Counted from the first letter of the stretch, positions 18,451-26,899 are shown. The stretch: DNA of 35,564 nucleotides from Desulfopila aestuarii DSM 18488 (GCF_900143695.1 NZ_FRFE01000041.1:1-35564), one strand, 5' to 3'. Made by a program: numbers and translations. Notes: generated by a model from the sequence alone, not told the origin.

Positions 18451-18771
18451 ATGAAAAAGAAGCTGGTCAGTTCTGATAATATCGGTGAATTCCTCGCCGT
18501 CGACACTAAGGAGATCCATGTGGACACCACCATGATTCTCACCTCCAGCGCCAAGGATTATCTGCGCAGCAAAGGAGTAAAAGTGATCTACGGAAGCAAG
18601 ACGGCCGCAACCAGCAGACCGGTTATCTCCCGTGCCTGCTCGAAAAAAGATAACCTGAAAACAGTGGTCACCCGGATCGTTTCCATCCTCAGAAACGACC
18701 TGCAGGTCAGAGACAGTGCCAAGGTCGAGCGGGTAACACAGAAGGTATTGAGCAGTCTGCAAGGCAGATAG
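18451..18771 (+). CDS. Small BMC-associated protein with EutT/EutQ-like N-terminus and encapsulation-like tail
   Basis: This 106-residue protein is preceded by GGAGAAG. The N-terminal half contains ILTSSAKDYLRSKGVKVIYG, like the short domain found at the start of EutT-type and other BMC proteins. The tail (about 86-106, with KVERVTQKVLSSLQGR) is strikingly similar to the C-terminal helix of the aldehyde dehydrogenase here ([16 protein letters not shown]). No catalytic motif is visible. A role as scaffold or adaptor that brings cargo together is my inference; the function is unknown. A 115-nt gap without a gene precedes it. Confidence 0.7.
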   Translation: MKKKLVSSDNIGEFLAVDTKEIHVDTTMILTSSAKDYLRSKGVKVIYGSKTAATSRPVISRACSKKDNLKTVVTRIVSILRNDLQVRDSAKVERVTQKVLSSLQGR

Positions 18772-18836
18772 CATTATTTTGACAGCAGACTGCTAACAAC
18801 CTCGTTTATTGCAAGCCCATCGGGCCCAGAAAAAAT

Positions 18837-20162
18837 ATGAGCATGAATCCAATTGTTGCAGAAGTGAAGGAGCACGGCATTGTTGGCGCCGGCGGCGCAG
18901 GGTTTCCGACCCATGTGAAGCTTGCGGCCAACGCCTCCACCGTTATCGTCAATGCGGCGGAATGTGAACCGCTGATTCATAAGGACAAGGAAATCCTCAC
19001 CCACCATACGACGGATTTCCTTAACGGCCTTCGCCGCACCATGGACGCCGTTTCCGCCGAAGAAGGACTTATCGGCATCAAGGGCAAGCACGAGCAGCTC
19101 ATCCAGCTGTTACGCGATGCCGCGGGCCAAGGCATCCGGGTCGTTCCTGTCGGCGATTTCTACCCCGCCGGCGACGAGATCACACTGATATACGAGACCA
19201 CCGGCAAGGTGGTTGAGGCGGGCAAGTTGCCGCTCAGTCAGGGTGTTATCGTCAGTAACGTTGAGACGCTGCTCAATATCGGCAGACGCCGTCCGGTGAC
19301 CACCACCTTTGTCACCCTAGGAGGCGCAGTCGAACAGAGAGTGACCCTGGAGGTCCCCATCGGTCTGCCTTTGACGACCCTGATTGAGTATGCCCGGCCA
19401 ACGATCCCGGACTATACGGTGTTGCTCGGTGGCCCGATGATGGGACGCCTCGCCGCCAGTATTGAGACGGAAGTGACCACCAAAACGAGTTCCGCCATTA
19501 TTATCCTGCCAAACGACCACACCTTGGTCAGGCGGATGCGGACCATGGGTAAACCGGAAACGGTCAGGAAGATCGGCAAGTCCGCCTGCGACCAGTGCAT
19601 CTTTTGCACCGCGCTCTGCCCCCGTTATCTGCTCGGCCACCCGATCCAGCCCCACAAGGCGATGAGGGCCTTAATGTTCACTCCGATAGACGACAGCATT
19701 ACCGAACCCCATACCCTGGCCTGCTGCGAATGCAACCTCTGCAGTATGGTCAGCTGCCCCGAAGGCTTATACCCCGGCAGCGTCAGCGTGTTGAGTAAAC
19801 GGGCCACCGCTGCGGCCGGAATACGGCTCGATACCGCCAGTTCTGCCACCAACGGGCCCCATCCGCTCATCAGCTACCGCCGCACTCCCACCGGGAAACT
19901 GAAGCGACTCCTCGATCTCAATCAGTTCGGCGACCGAGGCCCCCTCAGCACCTCGTCGTTTATGCCTGCGACCCTGTCGATACCTCTCCGCCAGCATATC
20001 GGCAAGGCGGCCCAGCCCATAGTTCAGAAGGGCGACCGGGTGGCAGCGGGCAGCAAGATCGCCACTGTGGGAAGCGATCTGGGCAGTGAAATCCACGCCC
20101 CACTGGCCGGAAGAGTCGAGCAATTGAGCGAAAGCGCCATCAATCTCACTCTTGGCGAGTGA
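18837..20162 (+). CDS. pduS: PduS-like flavin/iron-sulfur NADH oxidoreductase of the BMC
   Basis: This 441-residue relative of RnfC and Nqo1 starts with the NADH/FMN-type glycine motif GIVGAGGAGFPTHVKL. A SLBB-like middle region follows (VEQRVTLEVPIGLPLTTLIEY), then two [4Fe-4S] motifs (CDQCIFCTALCP and CECNLCSMVSCP) and a C-terminal biotinyl-like hairpin domain (HAPLAGRVEQL). In propanediol BMCs PduS reduces cobalamin, but this locus has no B12 enzyme. Here it more likely oxidises NADH made by the aldehyde dehydrogenase and hands electrons to the Fe-S shell protein PduT, encoded next. The ribosome-binding site is weak, and an alternative ATG lies two codons in. Confidence 0.92.
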   Translation: MSMNPIVAEVKEHGIVGAGGAGFPTHVKLAANASTVIVNAAECEPLIHKDKEILTHHTTDFLNGLRRTMDAVSAEEGLIGIKGKHEQLIQLLRDAAGQGIRVVPVGDFYPAGDEITLIYETTGKVVEAGKLPLSQGVIVSNVETLLNIGRRRPVTTTFVTLGGAVEQRVTLEVPIGLPLTTLIEYARPTIPDYTVLLGGPMMGRLAASIETEVTTKTSSAIIILPNDHTLVRRMRTMGKPETVRKIGKSACDQCIFCTALCPRYLLGHPIQPHKAMRALMFTPIDDSITEPHTLACCECNLCSMVSCPEGLYPGSVSVLSKRATAAAGIRLDTASSATNGPHPLISYRRTPTGKLKRLLDLNQFGDRGPLSTSSFMPATLSIPLRQHIGKAAQPIVQKGDRVAAGSKIATVGSDLGSEIHAPLAGRVEQLSESAINLTLGE

Positions 20163-20196
20163 GATTTTTCTTAATTTTAACAGATAATTTTAGCTT

Positions 20197-20760
20197 ATGA
20201 AGACTATGGCACATTCGATTGGCGTGATGGAACTTTCCAGCATTGCTGCTGGTTACCAGACAGAGGACGCGATGCTGAAGGCCGCAGACATTACCATTTT
20301 AGTGGCCCGGACCATCTGCTCCGGCAAATTCCTGATCATCGCCAGCGGCTCCGTCTCAGCAGTCAATGCCTCCCTTGAGGCCGGAGAGATGGTTGCCGGC
20401 TCCTATCTCATTGAAAAACTCACCATCGCCAATGTCGAGCAGCAACTCTTTGCCGCCATCGCCGGTACCGTGACGGTGAGCGATGTATCCTTCAGGGCGT
20501 TGGGAATAGTGGAAACCTTTGCGGCAACCCCGATCATTGAGGCGGCGGATGCAGCAGCCAAGGCTGCCGATGTCACCCTCCTTCGGGTCCATGTCTCCAT
20601 GGCCATCGGCGGCAAGGGATACTTTCTGGTAACAGGCGATGTCGCGGCAGTCGAGGCTGCGGTGGACGCTGCCTGCTCAGCTATCGAACTGTCGGGGATG
20701 CTGGTGAACCGGGTTGTCATTCCGGCGGCCACCAAGGAACTAATGCAGGAGCTGCTCTAA
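20197..20760 (+). CDS. pduT: BMC-T tandem-domain shell protein with probable pore Fe-S cluster (PduT type)
   Basis: This 187-residue protein has two BMC domains, the first starting GVMELSSIAAGYQTEDAMLKA and the second ALGIVETFAATPIIEAADAA. The segment ARTICSGKFLII places C41 at the position of the PduT cysteine (C38 in Citrobacter, as I recall, in SKTICPGKFLL). That cysteine, one from each subunit of the trimer, holds a [4Fe-4S] cluster in the central pore. This supports electron transfer through the shell with PduS as partner. No strong ribosome-binding site precedes ATG 20197; an ATG three codons in is also possible. It is the last gene of the BMC operon, with the convergent regulator 10 bp away. 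Confidence 0.93.
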   Translation: MKTMAHSIGVMELSSIAAGYQTEDAMLKAADITILVARTICSGKFLIIASGSVSAVNASLEAGEMVAGSYLIEKLTIANVEQQLFAAIAGTVTVSDVSFRALGIVETFAATPIIEAADAAAKAADVTLLRVHVSMAIGGKGYFLVTGDVAAVEAAVDAACSAIELSGMLVNRVVIPAATKELMQELL

Positions 20761-20770
20761 GGCGCCACGA

Positions 20771-22153
20771 TTACCCCTGGGAAGGTGAGGCGATGTCGTA
20801 TTTTTTCATTTTGCGGTACAGGGTGACCCGGTCAATGCTGAGTTCATCCGCAGCCCTGGCCAATGAATTTGTCACCCGCAAAACCTTGAGAATCTCCACC
20901 TTCTCAAACTCAGCCACCAGGTCCTGGAGCGACTTTCGACCATGACTCTCGTTGTTCATGAGTACCGACAAAGGCAGGTCTTGAGGCGCCAGCGTGGTAT
21001 TATTGGGCGACGTTGCTACGATGGAATGGAGCATATTCTCCAGTTCGCGCACATTTCCCGGCCAATGATATTTTTCGAGAGTCTGGAGCGCCGCATCCTC
21101 AAAGCTCACGTTTTTATTGTATCGTTTGGTAAATGTTCCAAGAAAATAGTTTATCAGCGGCAGAATATCGCCACCCCGATCCCTAAGCGGCGGAAGATGC
21201 ACTACAGCCACCCGGATACGATAATAGAGATCTTCGCGGAAGGTTTTCTCCCTGATTGCTTCTTCAAGATTTTTGTTGGTAGCCGAAATGACCCGGACAT
21301 TCACCTTTTGTAAGGTCGTCGAACCAACCCGGACATACTCCTGATCCTGAAGAAAACGCAACAACTTGGCCTGCACCTGCATCGGCAACTCACCGATCTC
21401 GTTTAGAAACAGGGTACCGTTATTGGCCATTTCGATATAGCCCGGCTTGCCATTGGCGTTTGCACCGGAAAATGCGCCCGGCGCATAGCCGAAAAGTTCC
21501 GACTCAACCAGATTTTCAGGAATCGCTGAACAGTCGACTTCAATAAAGGGTTTTTTAAATCGGGGGCTACTGCGATGAATTTCCTTGGCGATAAAGTTCT
21601 TGCCGACACCTGTCTCGCCCAAGAGGAGAACCGTGGCATCCGTGGTGGAAACGTTTTTCACCATGTCCATCAATTCCAGCATGGCCGAGCTTTTCGACAA
21701 CGGCAGCGGCAGGGTGCCATCACGGCCTTCACCCAGGATGGTCTTCTGATAGGTTTTGATCAGCTCACGCTGAAAACCGAGATGTTCCTCCATCCGGCTG
21801 AGTGCAGTAGTATCACGGGCAAAGGTAACGACGAGCGCCACTTCCCCACGCTCATCGAAAACCGGGTGCCCCTGCAAAACAACGCGCCGGCCGTTTTTCG
21901 TTAGCTGGACCACGCTTTTGGGCTTTCGGGTTTGGACAATCTCGGGATTAAGGATAACATCGTATTTGCCGACTTTTTTCAGATCAGTGACCCTGCTGCC
22001 GAGCAATTCATCTCTGGTTAAACCGGTAATTCCCTCATAGGCACGATTGACATGCAGAGTATAGCCATCCCGGTCGGAAATGTAGACCCCTTCGTCGAGG
22101 ACATCGAGGATATCTTCTGCGTATTTGTTAATCTTACTGATCATATGCAACAT
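20771..22153 (-). CDS. PAS-containing sigma-54-dependent transcriptional activator of the BMC operon
   Basis: This 460-residue enhancer-binding protein has an N-terminal PAS domain (about 10-120: ILDVLDEGVYISDRDGYTLH), an AAA+ domain with Walker A GETGVGKN (179-186), the sigma-54 contact loop GAFSGA (226-231; usually GAFTGA) and Walker B TLFLNEIGE, in which the first acidic residue is N251 rather than Asp. A Fis-type helix-turn-helix follows (LARAADELSIDRVTLYRKM, about 431-449). It most likely binds the TTGC-N6-GCAA sites upstream of the sigma-54 promoter at 6213 and senses the sulfonate or acetaldehyde, directly or through redox, by the PAS domain. The start may instead be the ATG three codons in, which has better spacing from GAGAG. 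It is convergent with the operon. Confidence 0.92.
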   Translation of the reverse strand: MLHMISKINKYAEDILDVLDEGVYISDRDGYTLHVNRAYEGITGLTRDELLGSRVTDLKKVGKYDVILNPEIVQTRKPKSVVQLTKNGRRVVLQGHPVFDERGEVALVVTFARDTTALSRMEEHLGFQRELIKTYQKTILGEGRDGTLPLPLSKSSAMLELMDMVKNVSTTDATVLLLGETGVGKNFIAKEIHRSSPRFKKPFIEVDCSAIPENLVESELFGYAPGAFSGANANGKPGYIEMANNGTLFLNEIGELPMQVQAKLLRFLQDQEYVRVGSTTLQKVNVRVISATNKNLEEAIREKTFREDLYYRIRVAVVHLPPLRDRGGDILPLINYFLGTFTKRYNKNVSFEDAALQTLEKYHWPGNVRELENMLHSIVATSPNNTTLAPQDLPLSVLMNNESHGRKSLQDLVAEFEKVEILKVLRVTNSLARAADELSIDRVTLYRKMKKYDIASPSQG

Positions 22154-22396
22154 CTCTCAAGAAGCGAAAAGCCGGGAATTCTGCCGGTTGTTTGTCCACA
22201 CATCGGTCAGCAGGGCAACAGGGTGCGGCGCCAGCCAGCGTGTTCTGCTCCAGTCTGCCAAAGAGTAAGCCTATCCTCTTCCGTGGTTTCATGCAAGTTT
22301 TCTCTATCTGCTCAAAATGTTATGGGACCAGCCCAAAAATGACCACTCAAGTAAGATCGTATTTTTCTTTTACAAATAAGATGGGATACAACACGT

Positions 22397-23125
22397 ATGG
22401 CTGAGCTGTGGATCATAATTCTGGCCTGGTTCGCCGGTGGTTTTGTCAACGGCATTGCTGGCTTTGGCGCGGCGATGATCGCCATGCCCCTGCTTACCTC
22501 GTTTATTGAACTCTCCGTGGCAGTACCAAGCTGCACTTTGGTCGTCTTGTGCCTCAATTTTCATGTGGGCTGGACCTTCCGTCGCTATATTGAATGGCAT
22601 TATTTGAAAGGAATTGTCTATGGCGCTGTGCCAGGTGCGATACTGAGTGTGTTCGTACTGGAGTATATTCCCGAACATCAAATGAAAGGTGGAATGGGAA
22701 TCTTCATCACCTGTTATGCCCTGTGGAGTCTCTATAGTGACAGCGGCAAAAAAAAGGTTATTCACCACCTCTGGGGCTATCTCGCCGGTATCCTCTCTTC
22801 TGCCTTCGGTATGGCCTTTGGCTTCAACGGGCCGCCTCTCGCCGTCTATATCGCCTATTGCGGCTGCCCATCCCAGGCGGTGAAGGGCGTTCTCGGCGCC
22901 GGCTTTATCATTACCAGTACCTGCATCGTGCTCGCAAAAATCGTCACTGGCCAGGTTGACACCACGGTGCTCACTATTTTCGCAGCCGCAACACCGGCGG
23001 TGATTATCGGCAGTAAGCTAGGTATCAGATTTTCCGCTTCACTCAGCGAATACTCCTACCGTAAGGTGCTCTTTTGCACCCTCGCACTCATGGGGATGAA
23101 AATTGCCTGGTCTGCACTGGCCTAA
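22397..23125 (+). CDS. TauE/SafE (TSUP) family membrane permease, probable sulfite exporter
   Basis: This 242-residue inner-membrane protein has seven or eight hydrophobic helices. It has the two TSUP half-repeats, the first with WFAGGFVNGIAGFGAAMIAMP and the second with FGMAFGFNGPPLAVYIAYCG. In taurine and other sulfonate degraders, TauE-type proteins are thought to export sulfite. Next to a sulfite-releasing lyase it probably exports excess sulfite, or exchanges it. A role in sulfonate uptake is not excluded, although the TRAP system covers that. It is transcribed away from the regulator; the 243-bp intergenic region must hold both promoters, but I see no clear sigma-54 site there. No strong ribosome-binding site is visible. 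Confidence 0.85.
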   Translation: MAELWIIILAWFAGGFVNGIAGFGAAMIAMPLLTSFIELSVAVPSCTLVVLCLNFHVGWTFRRYIEWHYLKGIVYGAVPGAILSVFVLEYIPEHQMKGGMGIFITCYALWSLYSDSGKKKVIHHLWGYLAGILSSAFGMAFGFNGPPLAVYIAYCGCPSQAVKGVLGAGFIITSTCIVLAKIVTGQVDTTVLTIFAAATPAVIIGSKLGIRFSASLSEYSYRKVLFCTLALMGMKIAWSALA

Positions 23126-23256
23126 AGAGTTCGTTTCCAGTACCTCAGAGGTGGCCTCATTCTTTTAAACAAAATTAGAGAATAATTAGGGTGTGAACTG
23201 GCAATATCATACCATAGTCGGAATGGCATATTAGAGCTTCTTTCTGATATAATAGG

Positions 23257-23440
23257 ACTTTGTATTTCACTGAAATTGCCCGGAAAAGGAGTAACAACAG
23301 ACTGAATATTACCAAAGATAAGGACATGCGAGCGTCAAAAGGTCATGCTTGTCAATCTCATTACCTGTTATTCGATCATGAGCTCATGGACAATCTCTCC
23401 TCTGAGACTGCATTTTTGCTGTTAGGATTACGAAACCGAC
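23257..23440 (+). repeat. Dispersed repeat, copy B, next to an insertion sequence
   Basis: This matches copy A and copy C through TTACCAAAGATAAGGACAT and the following 65 bases. The same frame continues with SHYLLFDHELMDNLSSETAF and LLLGL. Here the frame stays open after the point where copies A and C stop, running to the IS left end (open frame 23260-23556). Bases 23126-23256 hold no gene I can support. The copy lies about 110 bp before the IS630-type left end. Confidence 0.75.
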
Positions 23441-23552
23441 TGATTTATTCAGGAAATCAAAAGTTTGATCAAAATCTTGTGCTTGCTGAGATTGACTTGG
23501 CAATCTTACTTAACCGGCACCTGTTCATACACGTAACACAGGAGTTCTGCTA

Positions 23553-24664
23553 TTAACCCGGCGGAGATATAGGTTCATGCAGCGTATCTGATTGAAGGAT
23601 GTTCAAAATACTTCGCAACTCTTTCAGATTTCTTTTGCAACATCCGCATGTGGCTCGATACTGTTTTCTTAAGATCTTCACTGCTTCTGCTCGGAGCAGC
23701 ACGCCGAATACCTGACTTCAGATCGCAATTGAGGTATTCATCTGGATTGAGTTCTGGAGAGTAGGAGGGTAGATAAAATACCTCTATCTTCTCCTTATTC
23801 TTATCCTTCTCAAGCCAGCGCCGTACCAGAATTGCATGGTGCACTTTCAAATTATCAAGCACCAAAAATACCTTTCTGTCTGCATCTTTTATGAGACGTT
23901 TCATAAATTTCAGCAAAACGCGTGCTGTCATGGTTGACTCGTACATCATGAATCGCAACAGCCCCTTATTGTTGATAGCCGAAATCATATTGAGTGAAAA
24001 ACGTTTCGCATTAATTGCAACAACAGGGGTCTTGCCACGGGGCGCGTAACCACGACTATGCTGACAATCATTGCGAACGCCGGTCTCATCTCCCCAGTAT
24101 ATTTCAGCCTTCTCTGCTGCTGCACGACTTTTGATCTTTGGATAGGTAACATCAAGCCATTCCTGGACAGCTTTAGGGCTTTGCTCATAGGCCTTTCGGA
24201 TAGGCTTCTGAGGTGTAAAACCCCATCTTTTCAGATAGTCACCTACAGTGCGGATAGCCATTCGCACACGCCACATCTGATAAACAACCGACTGAATTGC
24301 CTTGCGGGTCCATAGCGCAAATGGCAGTTTAAGTTGTTTAGGATTCTTCTCAACCAGCAACCTTTTAAGACATCTCTCCTGATCGGCGGAAAGAAGGCAA
24401 TTATCCCCCTTGTTGCGCCCCCGCTTTCCAAGCTGGATCGCTTTGGCCTTACGATCTCCCTTTTCCCAGGCTCTTATCCATCGACATGCAACCCCATAGT
24501 GAATGCCGATGATTTTTGCTATTTCCTTGCGCTCTACGCCTTTTTTGAAAAGGTTAATTGCAAGATTCCTATTGTGTTGTTGGATTTCACTTGAGAGTGA
24601 TCTCGAATCTGTATTTTCCATTCCAACAGCGTAACATAATTTACCTATTTTGTCGCCAGGTTAA
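23553..24664 (-). mobile_element. IS630-family insertion sequence, complete
   Basis: Imperfect terminal inverted repeats TTAACCCGGCGGAGATATAG (23553-23572) and, reading inward from the right end, TTAACCTGGCGACAAAATAG (24664-24645) flank the transposase gene. They match at about 15 of 20 positions. TA dinucleotides lie directly outside both ends (23551-23552 and 24665-24666), the target duplication expected of IS630/Tc1-type elements. The element is about 1.1 kb and looks intact. Confidence 0.85.
23575..24621 (-). CDS. IS630-family DDE transposase
   Basis: This 348-residue transposase has an N-terminal helix-turn-helix region (RKEIAKIIGIHYGVACRWIR, about 31-50), a winged-helix second part and a DDE catalytic domain: D178 in IYWGDETGV, D256 in VFLVLDNLKVHHA and E295 in YSPELNPDEYLN. 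The spacing suits the Tc1/mariner-IS630 superfamily. The stop codon immediately abuts the left terminal repeat. It has no frameshift and is probably active or recently active. Confidence 0.95.
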   Translation of the reverse strand: MENTDSRSLSSEIQQHNRNLAINLFKKGVERKEIAKIIGIHYGVACRWIRAWEKGDRKAKAIQLGKRGRNKGDNCLLSADQERCLKRLLVEKNPKQLKLPFALWTRKAIQSVVYQMWRVRMAIRTVGDYLKRWGFTPQKPIRKAYEQSPKAVQEWLDVTYPKIKSRAAAEKAEIYWGDETGVRNDCQHSRGYAPRGKTPVVAINAKRFSLNMISAINNKGLLRFMMYESTMTARVLLKFMKRLIKDADRKVFLVLDNLKVHHAILVRRWLEKDKNKEKIEVFYLPSYSPELNPDEYLNCDLKSGIRRAAPSRSSEDLKKTVSSHMRMLQKKSERVAKYFEHPSIRYAA

Positions 24665-24843
24665 TAACAAGTAGATGTGCCATGCCCTAAAGTCATCACT
24701 AGCGATACTTATTCTTTTTTTTGAGAGAGATAAATTCCCACTAGGTTCATAGGAGGAATGATAAGAGCAAAGCATTATGTTGAATAAGAGGGAAAAAGTA
24801 CTTTCTTGATGGGAATTTAACGGCGAGTATCAATCAGTTTACA

Positions 24844-25119
24844 ATGGCACTTGAAAAAGAGCCTAGTTCTCCGGAAAATTTGCTTTGTAGGGGAGCGGCA
24901 TATCTGAAACTTGGTCAGTTTGATAATGCTGTTAAAGATTTATCCAAAGAACTTCATGGAGGTCTTGATTGCGAAAAAGCGTCTTTTCTTCGGGGCATTG
25001 CCTACCTCAATGCTAGTAAATTCGAACAAGCCTTGATTGATCTGAACCAAACTTTGCAGATCTCAAGAAGAAGATGTCCAGGAGAGAGTGTTGTCTTCCC
25101 CCTGGACATCTCGCAATAA
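24844..25119 (+). CDS. Short TPR-repeat protein, probably a fragment
   Basis: The 91-residue frame contains about two tetratricopeptide repeats (NLLCRGAAYLKLGQFDNAVK and FLRGIAYLNASKFEQALI). The same frame stays open and TPR-like for about 20 codons before ATG 24844 (YFLDGNLTASINQFT) but offers no start with a ribosome-binding site. The last about 20 residues (after LNQTL) no longer look like a TPR. It therefore appears truncated at both ends, perhaps by the rearrangements next to the IS. A role in protein-protein contacts is all the repeats suggest. The 24667-24790 stretch before it shows no feature. Confidence 0.45.
   Translation: MALEKEPSSPENLLCRGAAYLKLGQFDNAVKDLSKELHGGLDCEKASFLRGIAYLNASKFEQALIDLNQTLQISRRRCPGESVVFPLDISQ
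25073..25110. terminator. Hairpin between convergent genes
   Basis: GATGTCCAGG (25073-25082) and CCTGGACATC (25101-25110) form a 10-bp stem around an 18-nt loop between the TPR gene end and the minus-strand periplasmic gene. There is no T-tract on either side, so its use as a terminator is uncertain. Confidence 0.4.
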
Positions 25120-25608
25120 TTACATCTGATGATGCTCATACCAGAATTTTACAGTATGCTTACCCTTGTCTTCTTTAAACAGGCAAATCACACCCCATTT
25201 TCCCGCTTCATCAATAGTGAAATTCGCTGCGAAGTTCCCTCCGCCATAATCTTTCAGGTCGGCAATCTGCTCTTTTCCGGAAGGAGCAATAATTTTTACT
25301 TTCCCCGCCGCCTTCTCGATCTTCTCATCACCTCGCATGAACGTTGCCATAATGTGATGGGTCTTGCCGTCGGGATCTTTCATGTTCATCGAGGCCAGAT
25401 CCATAATCTGAAATTCAGTATGGACGTCATCGGCCATTGCTGAATGGACGAACTTGCCATCGGCGCTGGCGCTGCCATGACTCATGCTGCTGTGCTCACC
25501 TGTTGCAGCAGGGCCAGCCGAGCCGGTATGCTGGTGCGAATCAGTTGCAAAAGCAGGGGTAATCCAGAAAATAACTGCTGCACACATTACAGTAACAATA
25601 CTCTTCAT
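25120..25608 (-). CDS. Periplasmic His-rich protein of the copper region
   Basis: Start ATG 25608 is chosen because GGAG lies before it (the upstream ATG at 25620 is within that site) and a signal peptide follows (MKSIVTVMCAAVIFWITPAFA). The 162-residue product has a His/Ser/Met-rich linker (TDSHQHTG, EHSSMSHGS) and then a beta-rich domain (TEFQIMDLASMNMKDPDGKT to KWGVICLFKEDKGKHTVKFW). The pattern resembles small periplasmic proteins that sit beside heavy-metal RND efflux genes, and a CusA remnant is indeed next to it. Metal binding is inferred from the His content and neighbours; I cannot assign a family securely. Confidence 0.7.
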   Translation of the reverse strand: MKSIVTVMCAAVIFWITPAFATDSHQHTGSAGPAATGEHSSMSHGSASADGKFVHSAMADDVHTEFQIMDLASMNMKDPDGKTHHIMATFMRGDEKIEKAAGKVKIIAPSGKEQIADLKDYGGGNFAANFTIDEAGKWGVICLFKEDKGKHTVKFWYEHHQM

Positions 25609-25701
25609 GGTGTTCTCCATTTCGTAATATTTCTTCAGGATCCTCTATTGGATCGGTTTCCACCGCATGATGCGGAATCTTCATTGAAGCGTTATTACGC
25701 C

Positions 25702-26495
25702 TCAATTTTCTTTTTCTTCTACTGTGGTTCTTCGGGGCAAACCATAGCCCTTCCACAACCCATAAATCGCTGGCACTACCACTAAAGTAAGTACGGTTGC
25801 GCTCACCATTCCCCCTACCATCGGGGCGGCAATCCGTTTCATGACCTCGGAACCGGTTCCGGATGACCACATGATGGGAGCACGACCAGCAATGATGGCT
25901 ACCACCGTCATCATCTTTGACCGTACCCCCGCAGTGCAGCACCTTCTTCAATCGCTTCGGCAAGATGTACCTGAGAGAACTGACTGCCGTATTTTTCCTT
26001 GTACTTTTTGTAGGAAATATCCAGATAGATGAGCATCACCACCCCGGTCTCCGCCGCAACTCCCGCCAGGGCGATAAAGCCGACAGCCACCGCTACGCTC
26101 ATGTTGTAGCCCAGCAAGTCCATGATCCACAGCCCGCCGGTGAGCGCGAAAGGCACGGATAACATGACAATGAGACTTTCGGTAACATTCTTGAAATTGG
26201 GGTAGAGCAGCAGAAAGATGATGATAAGGGTAGCGGGTACGACCAGTCGCAACTTTTTCTCGGCTCGAACCATGTATTCATACTGACCAGACCAGACAAT
26301 CGAATAGCCTGGAGGCAGCTCGATATTCTCGTTCACGACCTGCTGAGCCTTTTTCACATAACTGCCCACATCGACATTGGCGATATCCACGTAAATCCAA
26401 GCGTTCTTTCTGGCGTTTTCGCTCTTGATGGCCGGCGCTCCCTTCTTGATCGTGATATCGGCAACCTGAGTGATGGGTATCTGGGCACCGCTGCA
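25702..26495 (-). pseudogene. CusA/CzcA-type heavy-metal RND efflux pump, truncated and frameshifted
   Basis: On the minus strand the sequence from about 26495 encodes AQIPITQVADITIKKGAPAI, then VDVGSYVKKAQQVV and transmembrane segments such as LIIIFLLLYPNFKNVTESLI, all typical of CusA after its middle periplasmic region. A frameshift at a G-run near 25920 moves the reading frame. The rest ([32 protein letters not shown]) continues in another frame to a stop at 25702. The N-terminal two thirds is missing: the gene is joined directly to an HD-domain gene at about 26490. No functional pump can be made. Confidence 0.85.
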
Positions 26496-26899
26496 TCAGA
26501 AATTTCCTGGGCATAATTGGCGGTCTTGGAAACTTGAGGCCAGTAGGCATGAGTTCGGTCAATGCTTGAGACCAGGATATCGACGTATTTCCGAATTCTA
26601 CGCAAATGACTCGCGGTCTCTTCGTCACGAAATTCTGCTAGGCTGGCCAGCGCCTCAATCGACACAATCTGGGTCATCCGAACTTTTTCGGAATTCCTCC
26701 TGGCTAGTCCCGCATGAAACAGAGCCAGGACCGTCGTCAGGGCCAGCATGAATACGACTTCCAGGAAGGTGTGCCAGAAGGTATCATGCAATACTGGTCC
26801 AGGGGTGGTCGCAAACATCACACCAATCAGGTCCCGCATAACTGGGGCCAAGCTCAGGATTATAACGAAGACGCCATAGACCTGTATCTGCTTATTCAT
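26488..26899 (-). pseudogene. Membrane HD-domain (HD-GYP-like) signalling protein, 3' truncated by a deletion
   Basis: The frame starts MNKQIQVYGVFVIILSLAP, has two hydrophobic helices, then a linker and TQIVSIEALASLAEFRDEET with SHLRRIRKYVDIL. This is the standard beginning of an HD-GYP-type phosphodiesterase domain. It breaks off at YAQEISDAA, just before the HDIGK metal-binding motif would come. From there the frame runs into CusA sequence read out of frame and stops at 26354. A single deletion that joined two formerly separate genes explains this. The 190 bp upstream (26900-27089) may hold a further coding remnant but shows no gene I can name. Confidence 0.7.

Noticed and set aside
18837-20162. 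PduS-like protein as a cobalamin reductase
   Set aside because: No B12-dependent enzyme or adenosyltransferase is encoded in the locus, and the substrate enzyme is a GRE; an NADH-to-PduT electron route fits better.
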